DNA of 64,000 nt from Cyclina sinensis (GCA_012932295.1 JAAONU010000013.1:39322627-39386626); one strand, 5' to 3'. Numbered from the stretch's first letter, positions 23,673 to 37,128 are shown. Notes: a model not told the origin generated them from the sequence alone. Program-made: numbers and translations.

Positions 23673-26028
23673 AGAAAAGGTACAATCTGCTGTTTTGTTA
23701 CTCCATATCTATATTTTCATTATTTATTATTTATTTGGTGCAATTGCCAGTAAGTTCCTATATACGTATACATGTTCGGTCATTATATGTTCTATTTGGC
23801 TTCCGTTTTAATCATAATTATGTGTTATTTTCGGTTTATCAAATATAGATTATAACGTATGTATATATTTTAATTTTCCTCTATACGAAGAAACAGCAAC
23901 AGAAATATATATTTAATTTCAAACGTCGTCAAAAGAAATCAACAGCGTTAAATGCTTGTCAGCAGGTCATTGTTTTCGTTGATATTCCATTATGTACTTG
24001 TCAACAAATATATGTGCATAGTTCCTTATGTTTACTCATTCAAGCTTCGTCGAGTGTTTTAAAAGAAGACTGAAAGTTTTGAAACGGATTCTAAGTGCGA
24101 TACATGTGTGAGTTGATCCCCTTCGCTAATTACGGTATATTACGAAGTATTTTATACAGACTTTCGCTATCAAATATGTTAAAATTTACAGTAACTTAAT
24201 GTTTGTTTCTTATTTTTTGATATTGTGTATAGCAAAAGTTGTGGTCAAGTTGTTATTGACGATTCATTTTTTATTACTATTTTCACTTTTCACTGTATAA
24301 AAATTATTGAAATTTAACAGTTATTAACCAGAATCAATGATGAAATATTTCATCGGTATGAAAATGAAGATATCATGTTTCATTAAAAATCAGCATTTTC
24401 TTAACATTCGATCCTTTATTATGTATAAAGTGAGTTCTACCTCGCCCTACCCAGTAATCTACCCTTCATTTAAGGAACTAACTGTTGCATGGTTAGGCGC
24501 TACAAGTGACGAAATTAGGGATCAGTAAATATTATATGATTCCGGCCCATAGGATTCTGCCTTTTCCGGTTTCTCTTGAAGATACTTATTGAATAATGAC
24601 CTGAAGTACAACTGTGTTACAATTAAGTACACACGTGTGATTGTATATATAAAACTGACAAACGCGTCAGGGAATCGATACTTTGGCTCGAGTGGTTAGA
24701 GCGTTGGTGCATCAAACTACTTGAACGAGGTGGTATGCATAGGCATTGTACTCTCAGATGGCCTATTTAAAATGCACTAACAATTCTACAGTGATATAGA
24801 TATTTTGTACATGTAAAATTAGTATCCAATATGTTCGCGTCTTCAGAATCTTCTGCGCTGACTTGAAGTTGTGAATCAATCTTTTTCTGGTATTTGATCT
24901 CTAATTTTTGGTCTCAGTAAGCAAAACTCTTCACTTTTCTCCTTCGTGACTATGTCCATGCTTTTACTTGCTTTTTTTGAAAAAGCATCTTTACCTGTGA
25001 TATTTCACCTCACCAAATATATAATTTGTAGCGTTAAAATTCCCTTTACGCAATGCGTTGTTATGTTTATAATTGAATAATGAGCTACATAATCTTTCTG
25101 AAATAGCACTCTCTTTTAGTTGTTATGGAAACAGAGCTGACGTAGTTTTCACTTTGTTGCGACTGGTTACTTAATTATAATCAACGCGAATCATAGAAAG
25201 TTCGATGTCCGAAAGAGAGATTGATTAAGTTTTTAAGGCAGTCGTTATTCGTTTTAATTTATTCGAGGGTAAATTTAAAAAAATGGTCTCTTATTTTATG
25301 TTTTTGTGCTGAAATAATAAAAAAGAATACACAGATGATAATAGGCTCATTGAGTATGTGAATGAATATTTCTACATCATCTAATTTCGGCTTCACAAAC
25401 CAAATGTTTAAAAAGTGACGTAGTATATTATCGCTCTTAATATACCCGCTTCATTGATTAAGATGCATTTGCTTCTCTGCATAAATAACACAACATTAAC
25501 AACGGGATAACCTACCATAACAATTTGCCTTCTGACTACCATTCAAACATACACTGCAGAAAGAGTATAATGTTCAACTATTCCCCCTAGCCAGACTTCT
25601 CAAACAATATAGATGAATGCTACAGAATGCATAGAGACACACCGCCAATCCCAAGGAAGTTGGACTTCTCAAGAAACACAGGTGAACGACACAGTATACT
25701 CTTTTTGAACAAATGCTACCTCAATGAATACATACAGTCCAATCGCGCTGCTACGAATTGCAAGTGTAACGAGATAACGGTGTACTACGAAAAAGTGATC
25801 GGTCCTGTCATATATATTTGTATATACAGCCATTTAAGTAATTTTATCTTATAATGTATTCGTAATGTCATGTTGGTCTATCTATAAGTCGTCCCTTAAC
25901 TGACGTTTACAATGGTACTCTCATTCTTCTTAACGTTATTAATGTGAGAAAAGACAATACAGAAGAAGCCTCTGTAAGAGATTTGTCTTTTCTTAAGGCC
26001 CTCCCCTCCCCCCACCCCACTACTCCCT
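23673..26028. other. AT-rich region with a tRNA-like relic
   Basis: A 75-codon plus-strand frame at 25627-25854 lies in a somewhat GC-richer patch. It has Cys residues but no family signature and no convincing splice context. Only the box A-like sequence near 24684 is annotated separately. Confidence 0.4.
24681..24735 (+). repeat. tRNA-like box A sequence, possible SINE relic
   Basis: TGGCTCGAGTGGTTAGAGCG (24684-24703) resembles an RNA polymerase III box A and the D-arm of a tRNA, with GCTC pairing to GAGC. No matching box B (GGTTCGANTCC-like) or acceptor stem is found downstream. A functional tRNA is therefore excluded, and this is at best a truncated tRNA-derived SINE. Confidence 0.3.
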
Positions 26029-26420
26029 TCGAAAGGCGGAGGATATAATTTGCACATGTCAGTCAGTCGGTCTGTTGACTAAATGTTTTTTTTAATTAAT
26101 TACATGAGAAAGTTGAAGCTAAAAGACCTTAAACTGTACATTTTGAGTAGAGAAACCTTAAACGTTAATGTTACATGCTTCTTATATCGAGTGCACAAGG
26201 GCTGCATTTTAGAAACGGTTTCCACTCAGTAACTTAAGACCACTTAGGATTTGGACCCGAGACTTTATGGCGTGTAGGACGTAGAGATGGACCCACTGAT
26301 TTAGGGTTCCCTGGGTCCAATGTCAGATGCATAGGTGTCTGCACTTTAAACGCAGCTTCTAACCAATAACGCAAAGAACAGGTGAACCAAGGTTTCCAAT
26401 CAGTAACTCAAGATACATGT
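26029..26420 (+). mobile_element. Degenerate tandem-core element fragment
   Basis: GGCGGAGGATATAATTTGCA followed by GTCAGTCAGTCGGTCTGTTG is like the microsatellite-bearing 5' part of the other elements. CACTCAGTAACTTAAGA and ATCAGTAACTCAAGA about 180 bp apart, each after a GGTTTCC, look like two worn core units. The termini cannot be placed. Confidence 0.4.
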
Positions 26421-28544
26421 AGTATACTTGCTTTACAAAAATCCTTTATTTCTGTTAGTTTTGTTTTCTGATAAAGCCAAAACACGCTTATTTTATTAAT
26501 CTTTTTTCACCTCTATGGTTATTGTAGGAAACAAGACCATATTAATTACTATTTCTAATTTTGTTCCTAGATAATTTAGGTTGTTTGTTTTTTCAACTTA
26601 TAGAAAATATTTCAGGTTTACAATACATCAACGTTAATGCTTTACTTATTTCTATATATAATTATTTAAACACAGAAAAAATAATATCTATTTATCTCTT
26701 AAGCCACCTTATTTCTTTTCAATAGATAAAAGAATATCTTACCTGAAAAATACGAATCATTATTTTGCATGACCTCAGGGAAATTACTTAACATGAAATG
26801 TTTTCTTTTCCTCTCTGAAAGAAGTCTTTTGAAACAACTAATTGATAAATCAACAACATGGCATTGCATTAGAAGTACTATGATGAAGAAGTAAGTAGTT
26901 TTGTTTTCAAATCTCGTACAAATCATATCGAATAGCATATTAATATTAAAATTTAAGTATTTCGCATCTGAGTTGCTGGTAATCATGTTCATGCATATAA
27001 AATAAAAAGCAATTTACTTCGTTTCAGTTTTAACTAGTTATTATTTATACTGTAACTTGTTGGACATATATCTCTGCAAATTTATAAACGTTGAATAATC
27101 TTCAGGATATAAGGTAACATTTTAGCACATTTAATACTCTTATTATGTGTATGTAAGATTTAATACGACAGGCTCGGCGACCCAATTCAAGTTTAGTTGT
27201 GTAAAACTATCATACGTGAAAGATAGTGCAGTGCGACCTGACAGCAACATACTGGCATAAATGGTGGTCAAACCTGTTATTTACACCTTTGTAATTTTCA
27301 GCTGAAGCTGGTAAACATTGAGACAATGAAATGTACATTTCAAGAAATGAATGGTTACATATATGCCTGAAAATTTTCAAACCACAGGGGGATCAGTACG
27401 GTTTATAAAACTTTTTAAAATGGTTACTTTTTATTGCCAGTAAGTATATTTTGAATATGTACAATGTAATGAAACTATATTGGTTTTAGTGGTAAATGCA
27501 GCAACTTAACTAGCGTCATTCGTATAACTTCTTCGAAGATTATTAACAGCAGTTCAAGGTCTATTTAGAAAGTAATACTGCGACCATATTTTTTTCAGAA
27601 AACTATATTTCAATATTTCTTGTCACTTCCAGACTTAAGGAAATAATGAGTTTTCTGGCGCCACAGAAATATAGTGCATTGACAGATACGTATTAATAGC
27701 TAAATAGACAAATCTAAAATTTGTTTGCTTGTTGTTGTTTTTTTCTTCTTTTTTGTCATTAGTTACATGTAGACGCGTATTTGTAATATTGATCTAGTGT
27801 TTCTAAACAATAATTTGCAGGCTTAGCTATTTAGACAATCACGTGTCTTTTAGGAGTATTTTTTTTTAATCAAACGATCTTCATTAAATCAAATTTAGAA
27901 GTGAAAAATTCAATCGTCGATTCATAAAAAAATCTTTTTTATTTGAGATTTCAACAAATTTATAATGTGAATGATAAATCTGTAGTTACACTTTTGACTT
28001 TTTAATCTATGTAAATGTAAAAACCAGTCAGAGATAATTATTTATAGAATTATCCTAGCTAAGAAGGTCGAGTTGAGGCAGTAAATGGCATTTTTCTGTA
28101 TTTCAGCTCTTGTTCCCTATTAAGTACATAATCCCTATGGACAGATTCATTTTCACCTCACAATGAAATTTCATTAGTCTGTACAGTTTATGGATTTTGT
28201 ACGTTAGTGGAATTCAAATGATACTATTAAGAGCGCTTTGATTATTGTAGAGAAACGTAATTAGGTAGAAAGTAAAGTAAATAGCACAGATTTTACGGAC
28301 ACTATGTGTAAATTAGTATTTTAAACAAAGTAATTGCGAAGGAGCGCTGACAACCAATGCTCTTTTTTATTTTTTATTTACTTACATATGGGATTTTATT
28401 GACTTGTAGATCACTTCGCCTCTTTCTAGCAGCTCGTTTGATGACAGCGTTGAAATTACCTTGAAATTTACTTCAAAAGTTTGGACGAATTTCATTTTTA
28501 TATGACTGGTGGGTACAATAAGTTATTTTCCCCTTTAAATTATA
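26421..28544. other. AT-rich stretch without recognised features
   Basis: A 97-codon minus-strand frame at 26699-26992 is the longest. It is hydrophobic/Asn-rich without a motif and begins in AT-rich sequence; I treat it as chance. No repeats noted. Confidence 0.45.
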
Positions 28545-28854
28545 TTATATGCCTTGATTTGAGAAAGGCATATACAGGGAAAATCGTCTTCAATTACACC
28601 TGAAGGGCTAGGGCTTAGATATTTTGCGTGGAGCATCATCTAGAAGTCCTCTATCAAGATTGTTGAAATTATGCTCCTGGTATCAAAATTGACTTCGCCT
28701 CAGGGGTCACTTTGTTTTTTTAATGACATGCAGAGGAAAAAAACTTTTTGTCAGAAACCACAAGGCCAGAGGTTTAGATATTAGCGGTATGAATAATAGT
28801 AGTTGCAGTTGTACTCAGGTGAGCGATAAAATGGCCGTGGTGGCCTTTGTGTTT
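28545..28854 (+). mobile_element. Short relative of the 8985-10711 element
   Basis: It opens TTATATGCCTTGATTTGAGAA and contains one and a half core units with GGGCTTAGATATTTTGCGTG, GGTCACTTTGTTTTT and CAGAAACCACAAGGCC blocks matching the 165-bp core at 9.0-10.7 kb. It closes with CTCAGGTGAGCGATAAAATG and a decayed GGCCGTGGTGGCC hairpin before CTTTGTGTTT. It is an internally shortened, diverged copy. Confidence 0.7.
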
Positions 28855-31395
28855 GGTACATCTAGTACTTTTCATGAAGCTCCTGTGAAGCTTGAAAGAG
28901 GGCTGGCTAGCTTTACAGAATAAATTCTTGATTGCTACTTCTTAAAAGCCAGCAGCTGCATAAAGTCATACCTGACAGTCGTCTGTCTATTTCATTTTAT
29001 GCTTTTTGCAATGACTGGTTCAAGAAATCACACTTCACGCTTTTCTTACCTACTGAGTGTGCATGATTACTTTTTGTTCCAAATGATAACTTCTGGCAAA
29101 TATATATCGTCACAAATAAGTTCATCAAACCATAGAAGTCACTGAAATATGAGGTAAAGGGATGCTAAGATGAAATGTTATTGTAACAGCCGCTTTGTCT
29201 CGTAACAAAATCGCTTTCTTCTAAGAAAAAAAAAACTTTAAATTTGCAGAAGGGTCTTCCTGAGCCGATTTGATTGAAACTGATGATCTTGTTTCGATAA
29301 GAAAGAAAAAATTGACTGGAGAACTGCTTGGTTTTTATGTAGAGGTTACGCCGTAATCTTAAAACCAGAAGAAATCTATAATCTTATTCTAAAACACATG
29401 TGAAAGTATAAAAAAGGACTCAGTTACAAGTGTTAACAGTTTGAAGAGAAGATAAATAGGAGAGTTTTGAATTTCATGTGTAATACTTAAATCCAAATGT
29501 TAAACATGAAGCTTCCTTGGCGCTAATTTTAACTTAGCTATTTGACAATTAACTTTAATGAGCGTTAAATGACATATGCTGTCGATGCAACATTAAACAA
29601 ATCAATTATAAGTTAAAGTGCTGATCAATCATTCAAGTTTTGGATTTCATGAAATAAAACACCTTAATGAGAAAATATCGAACTTACCCTGTCTTACACA
29701 TGTTGACATGTTATCTTTACTAGGAACAGTCTAAAGTCTGTCATCTTCTGCATGCGACCTAAATATGATAACTGAATAGAAAGTTTGAATATTTTCATGG
29801 TATTATTTGAAGTCAAGCAGCATACAGAATCCATCAACTGAACAGACTAATGATATTTCCTTGTATCGTGACAAGAAAGATCCGCCTACGGGGATAAGCC
29901 ATTTACAATGAAAAATACCAGAAGGATCAAAACATCAAACGAAACAAAGAATGATATACAAGGCTATTAACTTCCTCAAACATCACCCATCTAAGATTTT
30001 ATAATTCTTTGAAAATCTCCTCTGCCTGAATATTGTAATTGACTTAAATACAGTAACAGAGTTATTTTTCATTTTATTTATTTATTTTATTTATTTTATT
30101 TATTTATAACGTAAATGGATGAATAAACGTAATTAATTCTGTTAATAATTGATGAAATTATAAAGAACTAAAGGCATAGTTTGTATTAAATGACGTAGCA
30201 TGATCGAAAGTATGCTTTGATACCATTGCTGTTCACTTTTATAATGTTCATAAGCTCTACAAAAATGTAAGAAATGCGTGGGACCGTTTGCATGTCATCC
30301 TCTTAAATACATTCATGAACATATCGCAACATACAGTCTTCTATATCCGACTACTTCTTTTCTTGGTACCTTGATAACAGACGATTGCGTGCAAATCAAA
30401 TGCTTCTTTAGATAATAAGGATCATTTTAAGTAATAAGAGATGAGCTTTTAACTTGCAGAAAGAAGAAATTGTTGTTAAAATGTATCAAATGTTTTATGA
30501 ACGTGACATCTTCCTCCATTATGAAGCGTTTTTTACTGGCATTTGTTTTCGACAAATCTTTCAGAATTTTTTTCACCTTTTTATAACTGAAAAAATTCAT
30601 GTATATAGTAAGAACGAAGTCTGGAAGTTTATACGTAAGCCATTAACCCCAATGTGTTGAAAGTTTCACGCTTAGAGTGCAATTTTCGCTACAAAAATTT
30701 CGTTCAATATTTTCCAACTAAATTAAAGGAATAGTCATGTTGTTAATAAGATTAACACCTCTGGTGAAAATATATGTCCATTTTTTCCTATTGTATCAAG
30801 TAGCTTATCACTTTTTTTTGGAAATGCAGGTAACTCTAGGTAAGATATCAGCTGAACAGTTTTAGGTGAGATTTTACCACAGACAATGCCTTATACGCTT
30901 TTGTCTTTAACTGGATACATAAATGAATTATGTAAACCATTTCTTTGTATCATTTGTTTACCTACTTTTCATAAAAGTAGATCAAAGCTATAGGTTATAC
31001 TGTACTGCATACTTTTTCATTATAAATTACACAGTCACTACTTCAATTATTTTTTTATCTAACAATTGTACTACGTTAGATTCGTCAAATAATTGGTTCT
31101 TTACTTAAACTCATATGCTTCTTTCTGGATGTCTAACCAGTCTTTATTTATATGATATTTATAATTTTGACAACATGAAACCCATTCTGTACAGTTTTCA
31201 TTTCAAATTTTAATACATAGATCTTCAGAGGACATATTAGATTGATCCAGACTTTTAATTTCACAAAGTTTAAGATGATTTATGACATAAAATGATTTGT
31301 ATTAAATACAACAAACAGTATGGCCTTATTAATTCAAATTAAATGTATACCTGTACTCTGGATACTCTTTTTAAAAATAGTCCCTCCTTTGATAT
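28855..31395. other. AT-rich stretch, one simple repeat
   Basis: Contains the TTTA-type run at 30071-30108. No coding region or palindrome is supported. Confidence 0.5.
30071..30108 (+). repeat. (TTTA)n/(TTTTA)n simple repeat
   Basis: Alternating TTTA and TTTTA units over about 38 bases. Confidence 0.85.
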
Positions 31396-33119
31396 AGTTA
31401 TACCCCCACCACAAAATGTGGGGGTGGGGCTATAATGGATTCGCTTTGTCGCGTCCGTCGGTCGGTCGGTCCGTCCGTCCGTCCGTCTCCATTATCGTGT
31501 CCGCTCTATAAATCCTATACCAATTGAAGGATTGTCTTCAAACTTGGCTGAAATGTTCACCTCAACAAGGGGATGTGCAGAACCCATGTTGCCCATGTGT
31601 CAGCTCAAGGTCAAGGTCACAATTGAAGGTCAAATATCAAACAATCAAATATTAGACATTATGTCGTGTCCGCTCTGTAAGTCCTACACTAATTGAAAGA
31701 TTTTCTTTAATCTTGGCTCAAATGTTCACCTCAACAAGGGAATGTGCAGAACCCATGTTACCCTTTTGCCAGCTTAAGGTCAAGGTCACACTTGAAGGTC
31801 AGAAATTGACTTAGAAAATATTCTTAAATTTTAACATGTATTTGAATATTTCTGAAACTAGAAAACGTATTTGCTTGAAACTTAAAATATATATGAAGTG
31901 TCACAATTAGAATACGGAGGTCAAGTTTCATAACTCTGTATTGCATTTTGACAAAGTTATGCCCCTTTTTAAGTCTTCAAATTTACATACAATCAAATAT
32001 TAGACAATATGTCGTGTCCGCTCTATAAATCCTATACTAATGGAAGAATTTTTTTCAAACTTTACTCAAATGTTCAACTCAACAAGGTTATGTGCAGAAC
32101 CCATGTTACCTTTGTGCCAGCTTAAGGTCAAGGTCACACTTGAAGGTCAAAATTGACTTAGAAAATGTTCTTCAATTTTAACATGTACTTGAATATTTCT
32201 GAAACTAGCACAGGTATTTGCTTGAAACTTAGAAGATATATGAGGTATCACAAGTAAAATATGCAGGTCAAGTTTCATAACTCTATATTGCATTTTGACA
32301 AAGTTATGCCCCTTTTTAAGTCTTTTAATTTACTTACAATCAATACTAGACAATATGTCGTGTCCGCTCTATAAATTCTATACTAATGGAAGGATTTTCT
32401 TCAAACTTGACTCAAATGTTCACCCCAACTGGGCAATGTGCAGAACCCATCTTACCCTTGTGCTAGCTTAAGGTCAAGGCCACACTTGAAGGTCAAAAAT
32501 TGACTTAGAAAATGTTCTGAAATTTTAACATGTACTTGAATATTTCTAAAACTAGAACAGATAATCATTTGAAACTTCAAATATATACAAAGTGTCGCAA
32601 GTAAGATATGCAGGTCAAGTTTCATAACTAAAAAAGTGGGGGGAGATAACTTTGTATAATTGTATTTTGACAAAGTAAAGTCCATTTTTATGTCTTTAAA
32701 TTTATTTACTATAATATTTCTTAAACCAGAACAGATATTTACCTGAAACTTAAAATTTATATGAATGGTTACAAGCAAGCTCAGATGACGAAAATTCTAC
32801 AATTCCATTGAATTATGACACAAGTTATGCTTTTTAGGCTTAGAAAATGTTCTGATATAACCATTAATACTTAAATGTTTCTGAAACTAGAACAGATATT
32901 CACGAAAATGAAAGGTTATTTGTAACTGTTTCGAACATGATTTGACAATATATATTTATACTATTACCTGTACAATTTGTTTGTTTTTTTCACCAGAGAT
33001 AATTTCTTTTTATATATATGTATTTGTGCCTCTAAAGTTATTCCCTTAACCACCTTTCCATGTCGTCTTCTGTCAAGGACATTGGTGGGGGTATGAATCG
33101 CATTCAGCGATAGTTCTAG
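31396..33119 (+). mobile_element. Tandem-core element with Helitron-like 3' end
   Basis: The 5' edge TTATACCCCCACCACAAAAT forms a hairpin CCCCCAC/GTGGGGG (31403-31409 with 31418-31424). It is followed by GTCGGTCGGTCGGTCCGTCC (31458-31477). GTCGTGTCCGCTCT markers at 31663, 32011 and 32357 give a core unit of about 347 bp. Each unit has TCAAA.TTGACTCAAATGTTC, GTGCAGAACCCATGTTACCC and AAGGTCAAGGTCAC blocks. The right edge has GGTGGGGGTAT (inverse of the 5' edge), then the stem ATCGC-ATTCA-GCGAT (33097-33111), AGTT and CTAG (33116-33119) before T. A hairpin just upstream of CTRR is the canonical Helitron 3' signature. No Rep/helicase frame is present, so it is non-autonomous. Confidence 0.8.
31605..32136 (+). 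promoter_or_regulatory. Repeated TCAAGGTCA motifs
   Basis: TCAAGGTCA occurs at 31605-31613, 31611-31619, 31780-31788 and 32128-32136, with a degraded copy near 32472. It occurs in the repeated block of the core. The motif is that of ERR/SF-1-type receptors; function is not shown. Confidence 0.35.
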
Positions 33120-35312
33120 TTTCAATAAAACATTGGCAGGATAACCGGGGGGAGGGGTTGGGGCAAATAAGGTCTGTTCCCAACCAAATGACCGGCTGGT
33201 GAAGTTTTATAACATAGTTTTATAGTGCAACCTTTAAATCGCTTTTTATGCTTACGATTGTAAAACATTTCTTGTGTCTACAAGGTAGTTTTAAAAAAAA
33301 AGAATTCAATTTAAAAAGCAGAATGGAAAAAACTAGAATAGACGATCTTTTGTGTGAAGATGCAATTACATGAAATTTCTTGAATTTGAACATATTTCCT
33401 TTTATTTATACAACATGTCGTCTGTTTGCTTTTGAATTTAATATTTTATAGAAATAATGCTGATATGGGCGCAAAAATGCTCAAATGAGGGAAACATTCC
33501 TACTTAAAAAAAAGAAAAAAGTTCTGAATGACATCTTCAGCTCCAGATTTATGCCAAATGAACCATTTCACATTAAATTTTTTCTCCGGGGGAGCATGCC
33601 CACAAACGACCTAGTACATGAATCTTTTATTTTATGAAATGTATGGCTAACTCCTATCCTGTTCATGAAATTAAAAGAAATATTTTTATTTAAATATAAA
33701 TTATTATGGGCTCATCGATGGTAATAATACAGAAATCTGATCGAAAAAAAAACTCGTAGCATGAATTACAGTGATATCAAAAATGAATGAGAAACATTGC
33801 ATGGAGAACCCACACACACGTAGTGCTCATCCAGTACCGAATTTTGGGATCCGCCAAATCTGTTGAAACTCTCGATTACCATAACAGTTAGGTTGCAACT
33901 CCTCACTGTCATAAAACAAAAACAAGTTGAATTGTTTGGTCGGAAGTTTTTAGAAATATACCTATTGGAAGCCTTCTAGTTTCTATCGAAACAAAATTGT
34001 GTAATTTGCAAAAAATATATACATAAAAAAGAGAAAAAAGCTCTGCAACAAACTTTAATTTGTTTGTTTAAGGCAGCAATTTGTTTCAGTTTACAGCTGA
34101 CACTTTCAATCGTTGGAGAAATAAATCACGACGAAACAGACGCGGGATCCCACAAAACATTGGATGACAAATTAGCCTGAGGAACAGTTTAAACGGTTTC
34201 CTTTAAAGTTAGTGATCACGACTAAGGCTCATTTGTTAAGATTTTCTAATCTAAAATGAAAGCTTTCTACAGATGATTTAAACGACGTGAAATAAGTGTG
34301 ATAATATGTGAGTCTTTGGTAATTATGAGTTCTTATCCATGACATTTTAAAATCAAATGTGAATTACAAGCTGTTTATGATTATTATCCCGGGACCCTTT
34401 TTGAAGTCTTTTCATCCCTGTTTCTCAGTGAATCATAGGTAGGTTATAAAAGGGGTTTTTATCTTTCATGTTGTTTACGACCAGAACTGATACTTTACTG
34501 GAAATGAAAAGAATTTATAAACACTTTATATTAACAATATGTGTGCGCAAATTATATATTATATGTTCATTATTTTATCCTGCAGTGTGATTTACTATTT
34601 TCTACCAGTTTTAGAAAAGAAATCAGCATAATTATGCAAGTTATAAATGATATATTTCATATTTTTATTTTATTTTATATTTTTTTGTGTATATATATAG
34701 GATACAAACGACATCTATATACTTCAAGCCTTCCTTTGTTTCATACAAATCCCTAAGTCTATTTATAGTCTGTTTCCGCATTTTTGCTGTCGTAATTGTC
34801 TGGCTTATGCTGTATTCTGGTTGAAAACATTTATTTCAGCAAATATTTGAAAAAGATTTATTTAATAGTTTTACATCAATATACTTTACCGTCTTTAGAT
34901 TTGTCGCTTTTCATCCAGTTAATATCAAAAGAGTACATCATGACAATATAAATGCCCTGCTTTGCTACAAGTACAATCCTCAAGATCAGAATGTCTCTTC
35001 ATATTTCATATTTTGATTTAACGTGCAGATTCAAACGGACAATTCTAAGACAACAATTACAAAAACAAATTGCCGTGATTCCCAGTTCACAGTACAGAAC
35101 ACTCTGCCACGATTTTTTTTTCAACATAAATTCTCCCATATTGGATGCGTTAAGTTATAAAATAAACAAATAAATAAATCTGTGTCAAATGATAGATATT
35201 TGAAAAACTTAACATCGAGATAATTAATATCAGTTAACACAAAAATAATCAAGGTATGCAATCAGATTATGTTATATGTTTTACAGTTTTTAGTTAAGTA
35301 TTATTAGTTGTG
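33120..35312. other. AT-rich region before the satellite
   Basis: A G-rich patch (ACCGGGGGGAGGGGTTGGGG near 33147) and a CTCCGGGGGAGCATGCCC scrap near 33585 resemble element termini but have no core attached. No gene is supported. The last 200 bases before the array are AT-rich and unlike the repeat unit. Confidence 0.5.
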
Positions 35313-36582
35313 GCAGTTATGATCTACCGTTTACTATAAGGGTTTTCCCGTTTATTGCATGCGCTGGGCCGTTTCTTTCAGCAGTTATGATCTACCGTTT
35401 ACTATAAGGGTTTTCCCGTTTATTGCATGCGCTGGGCCGTTTCTTTCAGCAGTTATGATCTACCGTTTACTATAAGGGTTTTCCCGTTTATTGCATGCGC
35501 TGGGCCGTTTCTTTCAGCAGTTATGATCTTCCGTTTACTATAAGGGTATTCACATTTATGGCATGCGCTGGGCCGTTTCTTTCAGCAATTATGATCTACC
35601 GTTTACTATTAGGGTATTCACATTTATGGCATGCGCTGGGCCGTTTCTTTCAGCAGTTATGATCTACCGTTTACTATAAGGGTTTTCCCGTTTATTGCAT
35701 GCGCTGGGCCGTTTCTTTCAGCAGTTATGATCTAACGTTTACTATAAGGGTTTTCACGTTTATGGTATGCGCTGGGCCGTTTCTTTCAGCAGTTATGATC
35801 TACCGTTTACTATAAGGGTATTAACAATTATGGCATGCGCTGGGCCGTTTCTTTCAGCAGTTATGATCTACCGTTTACTATAAGGGTTTTCACGTTTATG
35901 GCATGTGCTGGGCCGTTTCTTTCAGCAGTTATGATCTACCGTTTACTATAAGGGTTTTCCCGTTTATGGCATGTGCTGGGCCGTTCCTTTCAGCAGTTAT
36001 GATCTACCGTTTACTATAAGGGTATTCACATTTATGGCATGCGCTGGGCCGTTTCTTTCAGCAGTTATGATCTACCGTTTACTATAAGGGTATTCACGTT
36101 TATGGCATACGCTGGGCCGTTTCTTTCAGCAGTTATGATCTACCGTTTACTATAAGGGTATTCACATTTATGGCATGCGCTGGGCCGTTTCTTTCAGCAG
36201 TTATGATCTACCGTTTACTATAAGGGTATTCACGTTTATGGCATGTGCTGGGCCGTTTCTTTCAGCAGTTATGATCTACCGTTTACTATAAGGGTATTCA
36301 CATTTATGGCGTGCGCTGGGCCGTTTCTTTCAGCAGTTATGATCTAACGTTTACTATAAGGGTATTTACGTTTATGGCATGCGCTGGGCCGTTTCTTTCA
36401 GCAGTTATGATCTACCGTTTACTGTAAGGGTATTTACGTTTATGGCATGCGCTGGGCCGTTTTTTTCAGCAGTTTTGATCTACCGTTTACTATAAGGGTA
36501 TTCACATTTATGGCATGCGCTGGGCCGTTTCTTTCAGCAGTTATGATCTACCGTTTACTATAAGGGTATTCACATTTATGGC

Positions 36583-37128
36583 ATGTGCTGGGCCGTTTCT
36601 TTCAGCAGTTATGATCTACCGTTTACTATAAGGATATTCACATTTATGGCGTGCGCTGGGCCGTTTTCTTTCAGCAGTTATGATCTAACGTTTACTATAA
36701 GGGTATTTACGTTTATGGCATGCGCTGGGCCGTTTTTTTCAGCAGTTATGATCTACCGTTTACTATAAGGGTATTCACATTTATGGCATGCGCTGGGCCG
36801 TTTCTTTCTGCAGTTTTGATCTACCGTTTACTATAAGGGTTTTCCCGTTTATGGCATGTGCTGGGCCGTTTCTTTCAGCAGTTATGATCTACCGTTTACT
36901 ATAAGGGTATTCACATTTATGGCGTGCGCTGGGCCGTTTTCTTTCAGCAGTTATGATCTAACGTTTACTATAAGGGTATTTACGTTTATGGCATGCGCTG
37001 GGCCGTTTCTTTCAGCAGTTATGATCTACCGTTTACTGTAAGGGTATTTACGTTTATGGCATGCGCTGGGCCGTTTCTTTCAGCAGTTATGATCTACCGT
37101 TTACTGTAAGGGTATTTACGTTTATGGC
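36583..37128 (+). repeat. 273-bp higher-order repeat within the satellite
   Basis: Two adjacent blocks of four units (36583-36855 and 36856-37128) share the same ordered variants. These are a CATGTGCTGGG unit, a GGCGTGCGCTGGGCC unit with one extra T in its pyrimidine tract (69 bp), and a GATCTAACG unit. They match at offset 273 = 4 x 68 + 1. This points to a recent four-unit unequal exchange. Confidence 0.75.

Noticed and set aside
24684..24760. Functional tRNA gene
   Set aside because: Only the D-arm/box A part is present; no anticodon arm, T-arm or acceptor stem can be folded.
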